DNA of 36,630 nt. Origin: DATFMP01 sp035266845 (GTDB lineage Bacteria > SAR324 > JACQKK01). The stretch is taken from contig DATFMP010000017.1 of NCBI GenBank assembly GCA_035266845.1, forward strand, positions 1 through 36,630, written 5' to 3'. The notes under the pieces were generated by a model. The model was not told the origin of the DNA, ran no database searches, and worked only from the letters and a program-made list of their open reading frames with translations. Below, piece by piece: positions 15,809 through 23,981 of the stretch. How positions within the stretch are numbered: the first letter of the stretch is position 1; every line of letters starts with the position of its first letter. The position numbers and the translations under genes were made by a program.

Positions 15809-16867
15809 ATGGACTTCGGCATCGTAACGGCGAAGGTCGACGAGATCGGCTACATCACGCACGCGGAGAACCTGGGCTACAGTCACTGCTGGGTGACCGA
15901 CAGCCAGATGCTCCGCTCCAACTGCTTCGCGGTGCTGGCGCTAGCCGCGCAGGCCACGCGCACGATGAAGCTCGGCACGGGGGTCTCCGTGCCGGGGCTG
16001 CGCCTGGCACCCGTGACGGCGAACGGCATCGCCACTATCAACCGGTTGGCGCCCGGACGCACCTTCTGCTCGCTGGGCACGGGTCACACGGCCATGCGTA
16101 CCATCGGCCAGCGTCCCATGCCGCTCAAGGCCTTCGCGGAGTATGTGCGCATCGTGCGGGCCCTGCTGCGCGGGGAGGACGTGGATTACACCCTGGGCAG
16201 CAAGACCCATCGCATCACCTTCCAGATGCGCGAGTTCCAATTCATCGATGTGGAGCATCCGGTGCCGCTCTACATCGCCGGCTTCGGGCCCAAGGCACAG
16301 GCGTTGGCGGGTGAGCTGGCGGACGGCCTGGTGACCGGCTTTCCGCGTGGGGGCACCATCTCCCAGGCGCTGGCTCACGCGCGCAGCGGCGCCGAGCGCG
16401 CGGGGCGGGCGCTGGACGGCTTCTACACCTCGGCCATGATGAACGTGGTGGTGCTGGAGTCGGGCGAGCCCGTCACATCCCCGCGGGTGATTGCGGAGTG
16501 CGGCTCGGCCGTGATGAGCGCCATGCACTATCTCGTGGCCCGCCACGACGAGGTGGGCGGGGAGCCCCCGGCTTACGCGCGCGGGGTGTGGAAGGACTAC
16601 CTGGCGTTTCTCGATCAGCGTCCCGCGGAGATCCGCCATCGCCTGCTGCACGAGTCGCATTACAGCTGGCTCGATCCCGACGAGGCCCGCTTCCTCACAC
16701 CGGAACTGATCCGCGGCACGTGCCTTATCGGCACGCCGGACGAACTGCTCGAGCAGTTGCGGGTGCTGCAGGGCGAGGGCCTGCAGCAGGTCATGCTCTA
16801 TCCCCCGCTCAATCGCATGTATCGCGTGATCGAAGACTTCTCCGACAAGGTGATGGCCCGGCTCTAG
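15809..16867 (+). CDS. LLM-class (luciferase-like) flavin/F420-dependent oxidoreductase, copy 1
   Basis: The 352-aa product is a luciferase-like TIM-barrel oxidoreductase. Family features are the MDFGIVT opening strand, AENLGY..CWVTD at the end of the next strand, TRTMKLGTGVSVPGLR, the NRLAPGRTFCSLGTG glycine loop and the C-terminal IGTPDELLEQL. Members use FMNH2 with oxygen, or coenzyme F420. This one resembles methylene-tetrahydromethanopterin-reductase-like enzymes as much as alkanesulfonate monooxygenases, so the cofactor cannot be fixed. The ATG at 15809 begins the first barrel strand; upstream in-frame residues are proline-rich. It aligns over its whole length with the gene at 22585, roughly half of positions identical by eye, including a shared DFS.KVMARL end. 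It follows the Tct cluster and may act on the imported acid. Confidence 0.87.
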   Translation: MDFGIVTAKVDEIGYITHAENLGYSHCWVTDSQMLRSNCFAVLALAAQATRTMKLGTGVSVPGLRLAPVTANGIATINRLAPGRTFCSLGTGHTAMRTIGQRPMPLKAFAEYVRIVRALLRGEDVDYTLGSKTHRITFQMREFQFIDVEHPVPLYIAGFGPKAQALAGELADGLVTGFPRGGTISQALAHARSGAERAGRALDGFYTSAMMNVVVLESGEPVTSPRVIAECGSAVMSAMHYLVARHDEVGGEPPAYARGVWKDYLAFLDQRPAEIRHRLLHESHYSWLDPDEARFLTPELIRGTCLIGTPDELLEQLRVLQGEGLQQVMLYPPLNRMYRVIEDFSDKVMARL

Positions 16868-17179
16868 CTCGCGCGGGAGGCCCGTGTGAGGCCGCGGCGT
16901 GCAGCCCTTGCGGACCAAACGGGCCGGGCCGGGCTGGCCCGTCGCAAAACCGCCTTGCCGTTGGCCCGGCGAGAATGCTAGGTACACGGTGTTCTAGATT
17001 GCGCCGCCCGAAGCAGTCGACTGAAATCACCGTGCTCTCCGCTGAGGGGAGCCCGCGGGGCCGTGTCCTGCCCGGCACGGAGCCGGCGGTGGTCGCCGTG
17101 CCCGCTTGTGGTGCGGCGAAGGGGGCGCACGGCTTGGAGCGCCGGGCAGCCACAGCACACATGTCAGAGGGAGAAAACC
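16868..17179. other. Intergenic region ahead of the LIV-type transporter operon
   Basis: This 312-base gap holds a 7-bp stem ACGGGCC (16919-16925) / GGCCCGT (16936-16942) that may end the Tct transcript. A weak promoter-like pair follows (TTGCCG 16955-16960, 18 bases, TAGGTA 16979-16984), overlapped by a short inverted repeat ACAC-G-GTGT at 16984-16992. No gene is seen in it. Confidence 0.4.
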
Positions 17180-18421
17180 ATGCGCAAGACACTCATGATC
17201 ATGGTGGTCTGGCTGATTGCCGGCGCCATGACGACGGTCTATGGGGCAGGTGTCGTCAAGATTGGACAGCTCACGCCCCTTAGCGGGAACGCGGCTGCGG
17301 CGGGCGAGCACGAGAAGGCGGCCGGGGCACTGGCCGTGGAGATCATCAACAACAAGCATCCCGAGCTGAGCAACCTGCCCCTGGCGGCCACCGCCGGCCT
17401 GCCAAACCTGGGCGGTGCCAAGCTGGAGGTGGTCGTGGTGGACCACCAGGGCAACCCGTCGGTGGGGCAGACCCTCACCCTGCGCCTGATCAACCAGGAC
17501 CATGTCGTTGCCATCGAGGGCTCGTACCACTCCTCGGTGACCTTCGCCGCCACGGCCGTGGCCGAGCGCTACGGCATCCCCTTCGTGGTGGGCGACTCGG
17601 TGGCAGCGAACATCACGCAGCGCGGCTTCAAGTATACCTTCCGCGTTACGCCCATCGCCCCGACCTTCGGCCAGAACTACATGGAGTTCCTGAACGACAT
17701 GAAGAAGGCCGGGCACTCCGTGAGCACGGTGGGCGTGGTGCACGAGAACACGGACTACGGCACCTCGGTGGGTGAGGAGGTGGCCAAGGCCGCTACGTCG
17801 CACGGCTACAACGTGGTGGCGGACATCGCGTATAACGCCAGCACGACGGACGTCTCGGCTCAAGTGCTGCAGCTGAAGGAGAAAAACCCTGACGTCATCA
17901 TCTTCATCAGCTACACGCAGGACACCATCCTGTACATGAAGACCATGAAGTCCCTGAACTACAAGCCCAAGATGGTGATCGGCGATGACGCCGGCTTCAA
18001 CGATCCCTCGTTCATCCCGGCTGTCGGCGCCATCACCCAGGGGGTCATTAGCCGCAGCGCCTGGGCGGTGGGCAAGCCGGGCAGCACCACGTACCGCATC
18101 AACGAGATGTACAAGAAGCTCACCGGCAAGCCCATGGATGACCCGAGCGCCCGCTGCATGGAGGCCTTCTTCGTGATGGCCGACGCTATCAACCGCGCCG
18201 GTTCCACCAACCCGGATGCGATCCGCAAGGCCCTGGTGGAGACGAACATGAATTCGTCCCAGGTGATGACGGGATACAAGGGCGTCAAGTTCGATAGCTC
18301 CGGCCAGAACGAGCTGGCCGCCACGTACCTGATCCAGCTTCAAGGTAGCGACTACGTCACGGTCTGGCCGACGGATCGCGCCCTGGCGCCGGTGATATGG
18401 CCCTACAAGGGCTGGCAATAG
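17180..18421 (+). CDS. ABC transporter periplasmic binding protein, branched-chain amino acid (LivJ/K) type
   Basis: The 413-aa protein has a signal peptide (hydrophobic run to about residue 22, then GAGVVKIGQLTPLSG). The type-I periplasmic-binding fold follows: GQLTPLSGNAAAAGEHEKAAG, then VIAIEGSYHSS-like and VVDHQGNP segments, and the VGVVHENTDYGTSVGEE hinge strand. It delivers its ligand to the LivHMGF complex encoded directly downstream (12-base gap). The start ATG at 17180 has GAGGGAGA 5-7 bases upstream; earlier in-frame starts lack a signal peptide. It is longer than LivJ (about 370) and closer in size to binding proteins for urea, amides or aromatic compounds, so the ligand need not be an amino acid. 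No lipobox cysteine is seen. Confidence 0.9.
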   Translation: MRKTLMIMVVWLIAGAMTTVYGAGVVKIGQLTPLSGNAAAAGEHEKAAGALAVEIINNKHPELSNLPLAATAGLPNLGGAKLEVVVVDHQGNPSVGQTLTLRLINQDHVVAIEGSYHSSVTFAATAVAERYGIPFVVGDSVAANITQRGFKYTFRVTPIAPTFGQNYMEFLNDMKKAGHSVSTVGVVHENTDYGTSVGEEVAKAATSHGYNVVADIAYNASTTDVSAQVLQLKEKNPDVIIFISYTQDTILYMKTMKSLNYKPKMVIGDDAGFNDPSFIPAVGAITQGVISRSAWAVGKPGSTTYRINEMYKKLTGKPMDDPSARCMEAFFVMADAINRAGSTNPDAIRKALVETNMNSSQVMTGYKGVKFDSSGQNELAATYLIQLQGSDYVTVWPTDRALAPVIWPYKGWQ

Positions 18422-18433
18422 GCGGGCCGTCCC

Positions 18434-19291
18434 ATGATCGTCATCCAGGTTATCGTCGAAGGCCTCCTGCTGGGGGGCGTGTATGCCCTGTTCTCCTCGG
18501 GGCTCACGCTCATTTGGGGCATGATGAACTTCGTGAACTTCGCCCATGGCGAGTTCGTGATGCTTGGCATGTTCGCGGCCTTTCTCACGATGACCTGGGT
18601 GGCCGGCGGCCCGGTGCTGTTTACCATCGTCGCGGCCGCCTCGCTGTTCGTGCTGGGGGTGGTGGTCTACTTCGCGTTGATCCGCTATGTGCTTGACGGG
18701 CCCATCATCGGGCAGATTTTGTCCACCTTCGGGCTCGCGCTGTTCCTGCGCTATGCGGCGTTCTTCGTGTTTTCGGCCAACTTCGTCACCCTGCCGGATA
18801 CCTACCTGAGCGGCACGGAAAACGTGCTGGGCATTTACGTGTCCATACCCAAGCTGGTCGGGGGTGTGGTGGGTGTGCTGCTCACCATCGGGCTGCACCT
18901 GTTGCTCACGCGCACGGCCGTCGGCAGCCGCATTCTGGCTGTGGCGGAGAACCGCGACGCGGCCATGCTAATGGGCATTCGCCCGGACCGCATGCAGGCC
19001 CTGGCCTGGGGGCTCTCCGCCGCCCTGACGGGCGTGGCGGGTGCCATGATCGCCATGTACTATCCCATCTCCTACGGCGTGGGAGAGTCGCTGGCCCTGA
19101 TCGCCTTCGTAGTGGTGTCCCTGGGCGGCTTCGGCAGCGTGCCCGGGGCCCTGCTGGCGGGCATCCTGATAGGCGTGATCGAGTCGCTGTCCGCCTACTA
19201 CTTCGGCCCGGCCTTCAAGGATGTGGTCGTCTACGCCTTGTTCGTCGCTATCCTCTGGGTGCGTCCGCAGGGCCTGCTGGGGACTGCCTGA
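18434..19291 (+). CDS. livH: LIV-type ABC transporter permease LivH
   Basis: The 285-aa inner-membrane permease shows the LivH pattern of about eight hydrophobic spans with GGVYALFSSGLTLIWGMMNFVN and AHGEFVMLGMF at the start and RTAVGSRILAVAENRDAAMLMGI as the cytoplasmic coupling loop (EAA-like). It pairs with LivM to form the channel. Its TGA overlaps the livM ATG (TGATG at 19289-19293), indicating translational coupling. Confidence 0.93.
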   Translation: MIVIQVIVEGLLLGGVYALFSSGLTLIWGMMNFVNFAHGEFVMLGMFAAFLTMTWVAGGPVLFTIVAAASLFVLGVVVYFALIRYVLDGPIIGQILSTFGLALFLRYAAFFVFSANFVTLPDTYLSGTENVLGIYVSIPKLVGGVVGVLLTIGLHLLLTRTAVGSRILAVAENRDAAMLMGIRPDRMQALAWGLSAALTGVAGAMIAMYYPISYGVGESLALIAFVVVSLGGFGSVPGALLAGILIGVIESLSAYYFGPAFKDVVVYALFVAILWVRPQGLLGTA

Positions 19292-20268
19292 TGAAGCGGG
19301 GATGGTTGCTGCTGGCGGTGATTCTGCTGGGTGCGCCGCTGGTGGTGCAGGGGCCGTTCTATCAGCGCATGATCACGCTCGTGCTGTTGTCGGCCATTTC
19401 GGCCTCGGCCTGGAATCTGGTGGGCGGCTACGCGCTGCAGATATCGATCGGCCATGCGGTGTTCTTCGGGATTGGGGCCTATACGCCGCTGGTGTTCTAT
19501 CAGCATTGGGGCTATGTGCCTCTGGCCGGGATTCCCGTCGGATTGCTGATCAGTTGCGCCGTGGCGGTGGTGATAGGTACGCCCACCTTCCGCCTGCAAG
19601 GGCACTACTTCGCCATGGCTACCATTGCCGTGGCGGAATTGGTGCGCATTGTCGTGACGAACTGGAAGTTCGTAGGCGGTGCCGTGGGTCAGATGGGCCC
19701 GGCCGTGCCGCGCACGGTCTGGGATCTCACCTTCCGCAGTTCGTTGCCCTACTATTATATCTACCTGGGCGTGCTGGCGGTGCTGTTGGGGCTTACCTAC
19801 TGGATCAGCCGCGGCCGCATGGGCTACTATCTCCGCGCCATTGGGGCGGACGAAAGGGCGGCCCGCAGCCTGGGTGTGCCCGTGCGACGCTACAAGCTGT
19901 ACGCGTTCATGCTCAGCGCGGCGTTTACCTCGCTGGCCGGCTCCCTGTACGCGTTGATGGTGGGCTTCATCGATCCCACCAGTGCCTTCGGCATTCTGAT
20001 TTCCGTGGAGATGGTGATCACGGCGGCGCTGGGCGGAGCCGGCACACTGCTGGGTCCGCTGCTGGGCGCCGTGATCCTGGTGCCGCTGCAGAACATGACC
20101 AACAGCCTCTTCGGCGGCGGGGGAACGGGGCTCACCTACATCCTCTACGGCGGCATTATCCTCGTGCTGGCGCGCTTCGAGCCGGGTGGGCTGCTGGAGA
20201 TCTGGCAGCGCTGGCAGACACGCCGTGCCAACCGAGCCGAAGCGGCGGAGGTGGCCCGTGCTGCTTGA
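19291..20268 (+). CDS. livM: LIV-type ABC transporter permease LivM
   Basis: The 325-aa inner-membrane permease has the LivM segments SAWNLVGGYALQISIGHAVFFG, GTPTFRLQGHYFAMATIAVAEL and the coupling loop RAIGADERAARSLGV. It forms the second half of the channel with LivH. The C-terminal tail RRANRAEAAEVARAA is charged and cytoplasmic. The last 11 bases overlap the GTG start of livG. Confidence 0.93.
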   Translation: MKRGWLLLAVILLGAPLVVQGPFYQRMITLVLLSAISASAWNLVGGYALQISIGHAVFFGIGAYTPLVFYQHWGYVPLAGIPVGLLISCAVAVVIGTPTFRLQGHYFAMATIAVAELVRIVVTNWKFVGGAVGQMGPAVPRTVWDLTFRSSLPYYYIYLGVLAVLLGLTYWISRGRMGYYLRAIGADERAARSLGVPVRRYKLYAFMLSAAFTSLAGSLYALMVGFIDPTSAFGILISVEMVITAALGGAGTLLGPLLGAVILVPLQNMTNSLFGGGGTGLTYILYGGIILVLARFEPGGLLEIWQRWQTRRANRAEAAEVARAA

Positions 20269-20986
20269 TGCCAAGGGTGTGAGCAAGTCCTTCCAGGGCT
20301 TCATGGCCGTCCACGAGGCGGACCTGAGGGTGGAGCAGGGCGAGATCGTGGGGCTGATTGGGCCCAACGGCGCGGGCAAGTCCACGTTTTTCAACTGCCT
20401 CACGGGCGACCTGACGCCGACCGAGGGTCAGGTGCTCTTCGACGGGCACGACGTGACCCGCGGCACTCCCGAGGCGCACGCGCTGCGTGGCATGGGCCGC
20501 ACGTTCCAGGTGCCCGCCACATTCCAGGACCTCACGGTGCTGGAGAACGTGATGGTGGGCGCCTTTCTGCGGCATGCCAATCGCCATCATGCACGCGAGG
20601 AGGCCGAGCGCGTGGTGGAATTCACCGGGCTGGCCGCGCATGCCCATCGGCCGGCGCGCCGCCTGGGCACACCAGGCCGCAAACGCCTGGAGATCGCGCG
20701 TGTGCTGGCCACTCGGCCGCGCCTGATGCTGCTGGACGAGGCTCTGGCCGGCCTGACGCCCACGGAAGTGCACCAAGCCATCGAGCTGGTGCGGGAGATA
20801 CACCGCTCCGGGGTGACGCTCGTGATCGTGGAGCACATCATGGAGGTGATCCTCTCCCTGGCCCACCGGGTGGTGGTGTTCAACCAGGGCGAGCTGATCG
20901 CCAGCGGCAAGCCGGAGGTGGTCGTCAACGATCCGCAGGTGATCGAGGCCTACCTGGGCAAGCGCAAGACGAGCGCCAGCGTTTGA
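20258..20986 (+). CDS. livG: LIV-type ABC transporter ATPase LivG with a non-canonical signature motif
   Basis: The 242-aa ATPase has Walker A GPNGAGKST (35-43), a Q-loop at RTFQVPATF, Walker B LMLLDEALAGL with the catalytic glutamate, and an H-loop histidine in VIVEHIMEV. The ABC signature, normally LSGGQ or similar ahead of RLEIARAL, reads LGTPGRKRLEIARVL. The Leu-Ser-x-Gly-x core is therefore not canonical, although the Gly-Arg-Lys-Arg-Leu-Glu run is seen in some LivG-like proteins. The protein is slightly shorter than usual LivG (about 255), lacking some middle residues. GTG start at 20258 is supported by GGAGG 8 bases upstream and by the overlap with livM. It powers uptake with LivF. Confidence 0.9.
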   Translation: MLLDAKGVSKSFQGFMAVHEADLRVEQGEIVGLIGPNGAGKSTFFNCLTGDLTPTEGQVLFDGHDVTRGTPEAHALRGMGRTFQVPATFQDLTVLENVMVGAFLRHANRHHAREEAERVVEFTGLAAHAHRPARRLGTPGRKRLEIARVLATRPRLMLLDEALAGLTPTEVHQAIELVREIHRSGVTLVIVEHIMEVILSLAHRVVVFNQGELIASGKPEVVVNDPQVIEAYLGKRKTSASV

Positions 20987-21018
20987 TGCGAGCTGAACGA
21001 GAACGAGCGAGTGAGAGC

Positions 21019-21753
21019 ATGAGCGAACTGCGGGTGACCCACCTGGAGGTGCGCTACGGCGACCTGATCGGCGTGGCGGACGTGTCCTTTCAGGTCGCCG
21101 CGGGCACCACGGTGGCCCTGCTTGGCTCCAACGGCGCGGGCAAGACCACCACGCTGAAAGCGATCGCAGGGTTGGTGTCTCCCAGCGCCGGGCAGATCGA
21201 ATTGCGTGGCGAATCCATTGCCCGCCTGCCGGCCTTCCAGATTGTCTCGCGCGGGCTGGCCCTTTCGCCGGAGGGCTGGAGCCTGTTCACCACCCAGACC
21301 GTGGAGCAGAACCTGCGCCTGGGGGGCACGCCCCTGCGCGACCACAAGCGCGTGGCCGAGAACCTCGATCGCGTCTACGGCCTGTTTCCGCGTCTGGCCG
21401 AGCGCCGGCGGCAACGCTCCGGCACGCTCAGCGGCGGCGAACGGCAGATGCTGGCGCTGGGCCGGGCCCTGATGAGCGAGCCCAAGCTGCTGCTGCTGGA
21501 CGAGCCCTCGCTGGGGCTGGCCCCTGCCATCGTGGAGAGTCTCTACGAGCGTCTGCAGCTTCTTCAGCGCGAGGGGCTCACGCTGCTGCTGGCCGAGCAG
21601 TCCGTGCAGCTTGCGCTGGAGATTGCGGACTACGCCTACGTGATGCAGACGGGACACACCGTGCTGGAGGGCTCCGCGCGCGAACTGGAGGACAATCCAC
21701 AGGTGCAGCACATCTACCTGGGCCTGGAGGCCGAGCCCCCAGCCGCTCCCTGA
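21019..21753 (+). CDS. livF: LIV-type ABC transporter ATPase LivF
   Basis: The 244-aa ATPase has Walker A GSNGAGKTT, an intact signature LSGGERQMLALGRAL, Walker B LLLLDEPSLGLAP and glutamine at the H-loop position (LLAEQS), as is normal in LivF. It forms the ATPase pair with LivG. The ATG at 21019 starts the conserved LRVTHLEVRYGD strand; an ATG at 20986 overlapping the livG stop (TGATG) is an alternative that would add 11 charged residues. It is the last core transporter gene; the MBL-fold gene follows 68 bases later. Confidence 0.93.
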   Translation: MSELRVTHLEVRYGDLIGVADVSFQVAAGTTVALLGSNGAGKTTTLKAIAGLVSPSAGQIELRGESIARLPAFQIVSRGLALSPEGWSLFTTQTVEQNLRLGGTPLRDHKRVAENLDRVYGLFPRLAERRRQRSGTLSGGERQMLALGRALMSEPKLLLLDEPSLGLAPAIVESLYERLQLLQREGLTLLLAEQSVQLALEIADYAYVMQTGHTVLEGSARELEDNPQVQHIYLGLEAEPPAAP

Positions 21754-21821
21754 AGCGACGCCCGACGCGGCACCCGCGCGGGCCGGCGCCCGCCGGCAGC
21801 GCTCCAATTGGAGGCCCCTCC

Positions 21822-22505
21822 ATGGTCAGCTACGAGATCATCGTCAAGGGCGGCAGCTTCAAGCTCAGCAACGCCTTCATGGGTTTGGCCAACCTGAGCC
21901 TGGTGGAGACGTCCGAGGGCGCCATGCTCTTCGACACGGGCCACTACTCCAATCGCCGTGCGCTGATCGAGGGTTTGGCGGCCAAGGGCTACCGCCCGCA
22001 GGACATCCCCATCGTGGTGCTCTCGCACCTGCACTTCGACCACTCGGCGAATATCGACCTGTTCCCGCAGGCGCACGTGATCCTGGCGCGCCGCGAGTGG
22101 GAGTATGCCGCCAAGCCGCACCCGGACGACCTGTACATCCCCTGGAAGATCCGCGAGCTGCTGGAGGATTACCGGCTGACTCTGGTGGACGAGGAGGCGG
22201 ACATCGCCAAGGACGTGCGCTTCCTGCTGACGCCCGGGCATACGCCCGGCAGCAGCGCTCTCGCGCTGAATACGGCCGAGGGCACGGTGGTGCTGGCGGG
22301 CGATGCCGTGAAGTATCCCAAGGAGTGGCTGCTCGGTCGGCCGGACATGGCCTTCGATACGATGGAGCACGGCTCGCGCAGCATCCGCCGCATCGTGGAG
22401 ATGGCCGACGTGATCGTGCCGGGGCACTTCCAGCGCGCCTGCCGCTGTGCGGAGGGCCACTTCGCGTGGGAGGAGGACGCGGAGATGACGTTGGTCATGC
22501 GCTGA
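21822..22505 (+). CDS. Metallo-beta-lactamase-fold hydrolase
   Basis: The 227-aa hydrolase carries the metal-binding HLHFDH (69-74), followed by TPGHTPGS, AGDAVKY and the VPGHF histidine, so both metal sites look complete. The spread of motifs resembles N-acyl-homoserine lactonases and related lactone or ester hydrolases. The start ATG at 21822 has GGAGG 7 bases upstream. It lies in line after livF and before the second LLM gene, so it may hydrolyse an imported lactone or ester, or the LLM product. Quorum quenching is possible but the sequence does not show it. Confidence 0.85.
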   Translation: MVSYEIIVKGGSFKLSNAFMGLANLSLVETSEGAMLFDTGHYSNRRALIEGLAAKGYRPQDIPIVVLSHLHFDHSANIDLFPQAHVILARREWEYAAKPHPDDLYIPWKIRELLEDYRLTLVDEEADIAKDVRFLLTPGHTPGSSALALNTAEGTVVLAGDAVKYPKEWLLGRPDMAFDTMEHGSRSIRRIVEMADVIVPGHFQRACRCAEGHFAWEEDAEMTLVMR

Positions 22506-22584
22506 GGCCGTCCGCCGTCCAATCCCAGCAACCGTGCGCCTATGGCGCCGTTCGTCGCATCACGCACCTTCCCACCGAGGCAGC

Positions 22585-23646
22585 ATGGAATTCGGGGTCT
22601 GCATCCCCAACAAAATCGACGAGACAGGCATCGCACCGTACGCGGAGAACCTGGGCTACACCCACGCCTGGGTCACCGATACGCAGATGATCTACTCGGA
22701 GGTCTGGTCCACACTGGCCCTGGTGGCGCAGCAGACCCGCACCATGAAGGTGGGCACGGGCGTGGCCGTGGCGCCGCTGCGCCTGCCGCCCGTGACCGCG
22801 AACGCCATTGCCACCGTCAACCGGTTGGCGCCGGGGCGCACCTTCCTGGGCATCGGCACGGGCAACACGGCCATGCGCCTGATGGGGCAGTCGCCCATGA
22901 AGATCGCCGAATACGCGGAGTACCTGCGCGTCGTGCGCGCGCTGCTGGATGGCCGGCGCGTCGACTACACCCTGCGCGGGCACACGGCGCCCATCGAGCT
23001 GCTGATGCGCGAGTTCGATTTCTACGCGCTGGAGCCACGCATCCCCATGTACGTCTCGGGCTTCGGTCCGCGGGCCATGGAGCTGGCAGGCGAGTTGGGC
23101 GATGGGCTGGTGTTCTCCATTCCGCGCGTGCCCACCGTGGAAGACGCCCTGCGCCACGTTCGCGAAGGTGCCCGCCGCGCGGGTCGCTCCCCGGAGGGCT
23201 TTCTCACCTGCGTGCTCACGCCGGTGGTGGTGCTGGAGCGCGGCGAGGCGCTGAACTCGGAGCGCGTCGTGCGCGAGTACGGCCCGGCGATCATGGCCTC
23301 CGTGCACTACGCCTACGACAAGTGGATGCGCAGCGGCGGCGAGCCGCCCGACTTCATGCGGCCCATCTGGCAGCGCTACTGCGCGCTGATGGAGGAGGTG
23401 CCGCGCGAGGTTCGCCACATCCGCCTGCACGATTCGCACTACACCTACATGCGCCCGGACGAAGCGCCGCTGGTCACGCCGGAGCTGGTGCGGGCGGTGG
23501 CCATCGTCGGCGAGCCGGACGCGCTGGTGGAGCGCATGCGCGACCTGGACGCCCAGGGGCTGGGGCAGCTCATGTTTCTGCCCAGCGTGACCAACCAGTA
23601 CCGCCTCGTCGAGGATTTCTCCCGCAAGGTGATGGCGCGGCTGTAG
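22585..23646 (+). CDS. LLM-class (luciferase-like) flavin/F420-dependent oxidoreductase, copy 2
   Basis: The 353-aa TIM-barrel oxidoreductase is a paralogue of the protein at 15809-16867: same length, same order of AENLGYTHAWVTDTQM, TRTMKVGTGVAVAPLRL, NRLAPGRTFLGIGTGNTAM, MREFDFYALEP and C-terminal DFSRKVMARL. The start ATG at 22585 has GAGG 6 bases upstream and begins the first barrel strand (MEFGVCIP). Differences cluster near the expected substrate end (IYSEVW against LRSNCF after the second strand), which suggests a different substrate from copy 1. It closes the LIV-transporter operon. Cofactor (FMN or F420) is not decided by the sequence. Confidence 0.87.
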   Translation: MEFGVCIPNKIDETGIAPYAENLGYTHAWVTDTQMIYSEVWSTLALVAQQTRTMKVGTGVAVAPLRLPPVTANAIATVNRLAPGRTFLGIGTGNTAMRLMGQSPMKIAEYAEYLRVVRALLDGRRVDYTLRGHTAPIELLMREFDFYALEPRIPMYVSGFGPRAMELAGELGDGLVFSIPRVPTVEDALRHVREGARRAGRSPEGFLTCVLTPVVVLERGEALNSERVVREYGPAIMASVHYAYDKWMRSGGEPPDFMRPIWQRYCALMEEVPREVRHIRLHDSHYTYMRPDEAPLVTPELVRAVAIVGEPDALVERMRDLDAQGLGQLMFLPSVTNQYRLVEDFSRKVMARL

Positions 23647-23981
23647 CGGGCTGGGCCGCCCGTGCCGCCGCATCAGCCGGGTCTCCCGGGCTCCCAGGGG
23701 CGGGGGCTTGTCGCTCGCTGTTGGCACTTTTGTCAGCAACTCATTTGGTTGTGGCCATTTCTTGCATGAACAGGTAGCTTGAAGACTATCCCGTCTCCGA
23801 CCCCGCCTGGTATCGTATTTCCACCTGTGTTCCGGTCAGCGACGCTGCCGTGCTGCCCCGTTGTGGGACAGGTCGGCGATCTCTAGAGCCCGGGCGCTCC
23901 CTTGCCACAACAGGAGCGATTCCCGCGAAAACGGCTCGTCCCCCTTATGTCCGCCTGTGGCAGGTGGATGAGGAGCTCGCA
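23647..23981 (+). other. Intergenic region and long leader of the DEAD-box helicase gene
   Basis: This 335-base gap is GC-rich for its first 60 bases and then notably A/T-richer (23720-23830), as expected for a promoter and leader. The helicase frame is open back to a GTG at 23850, but the best ribosome site (GAGGAG, 23970-23975) is just before a TTG at 23982. No clear -35/-10 pair and no gene are seen. Confidence 0.4.

Noticed and set aside
21822..22505. The MBL-fold protein as a beta-lactamase or a proven quorum-quenching lactonase
   Set aside because: The metal motif is shared by many hydrolases, there is no signal peptide, and its place at the end of an importer operon points to catabolism. 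Neither specific role is supported by the sequence.
23721..23738. Sigma-54-like promoter (TTGGCAC) upstream of the helicase gene
   Set aside because: TGGCAC is present but the required GC element five bases further reads TCAGC, not TTGC.
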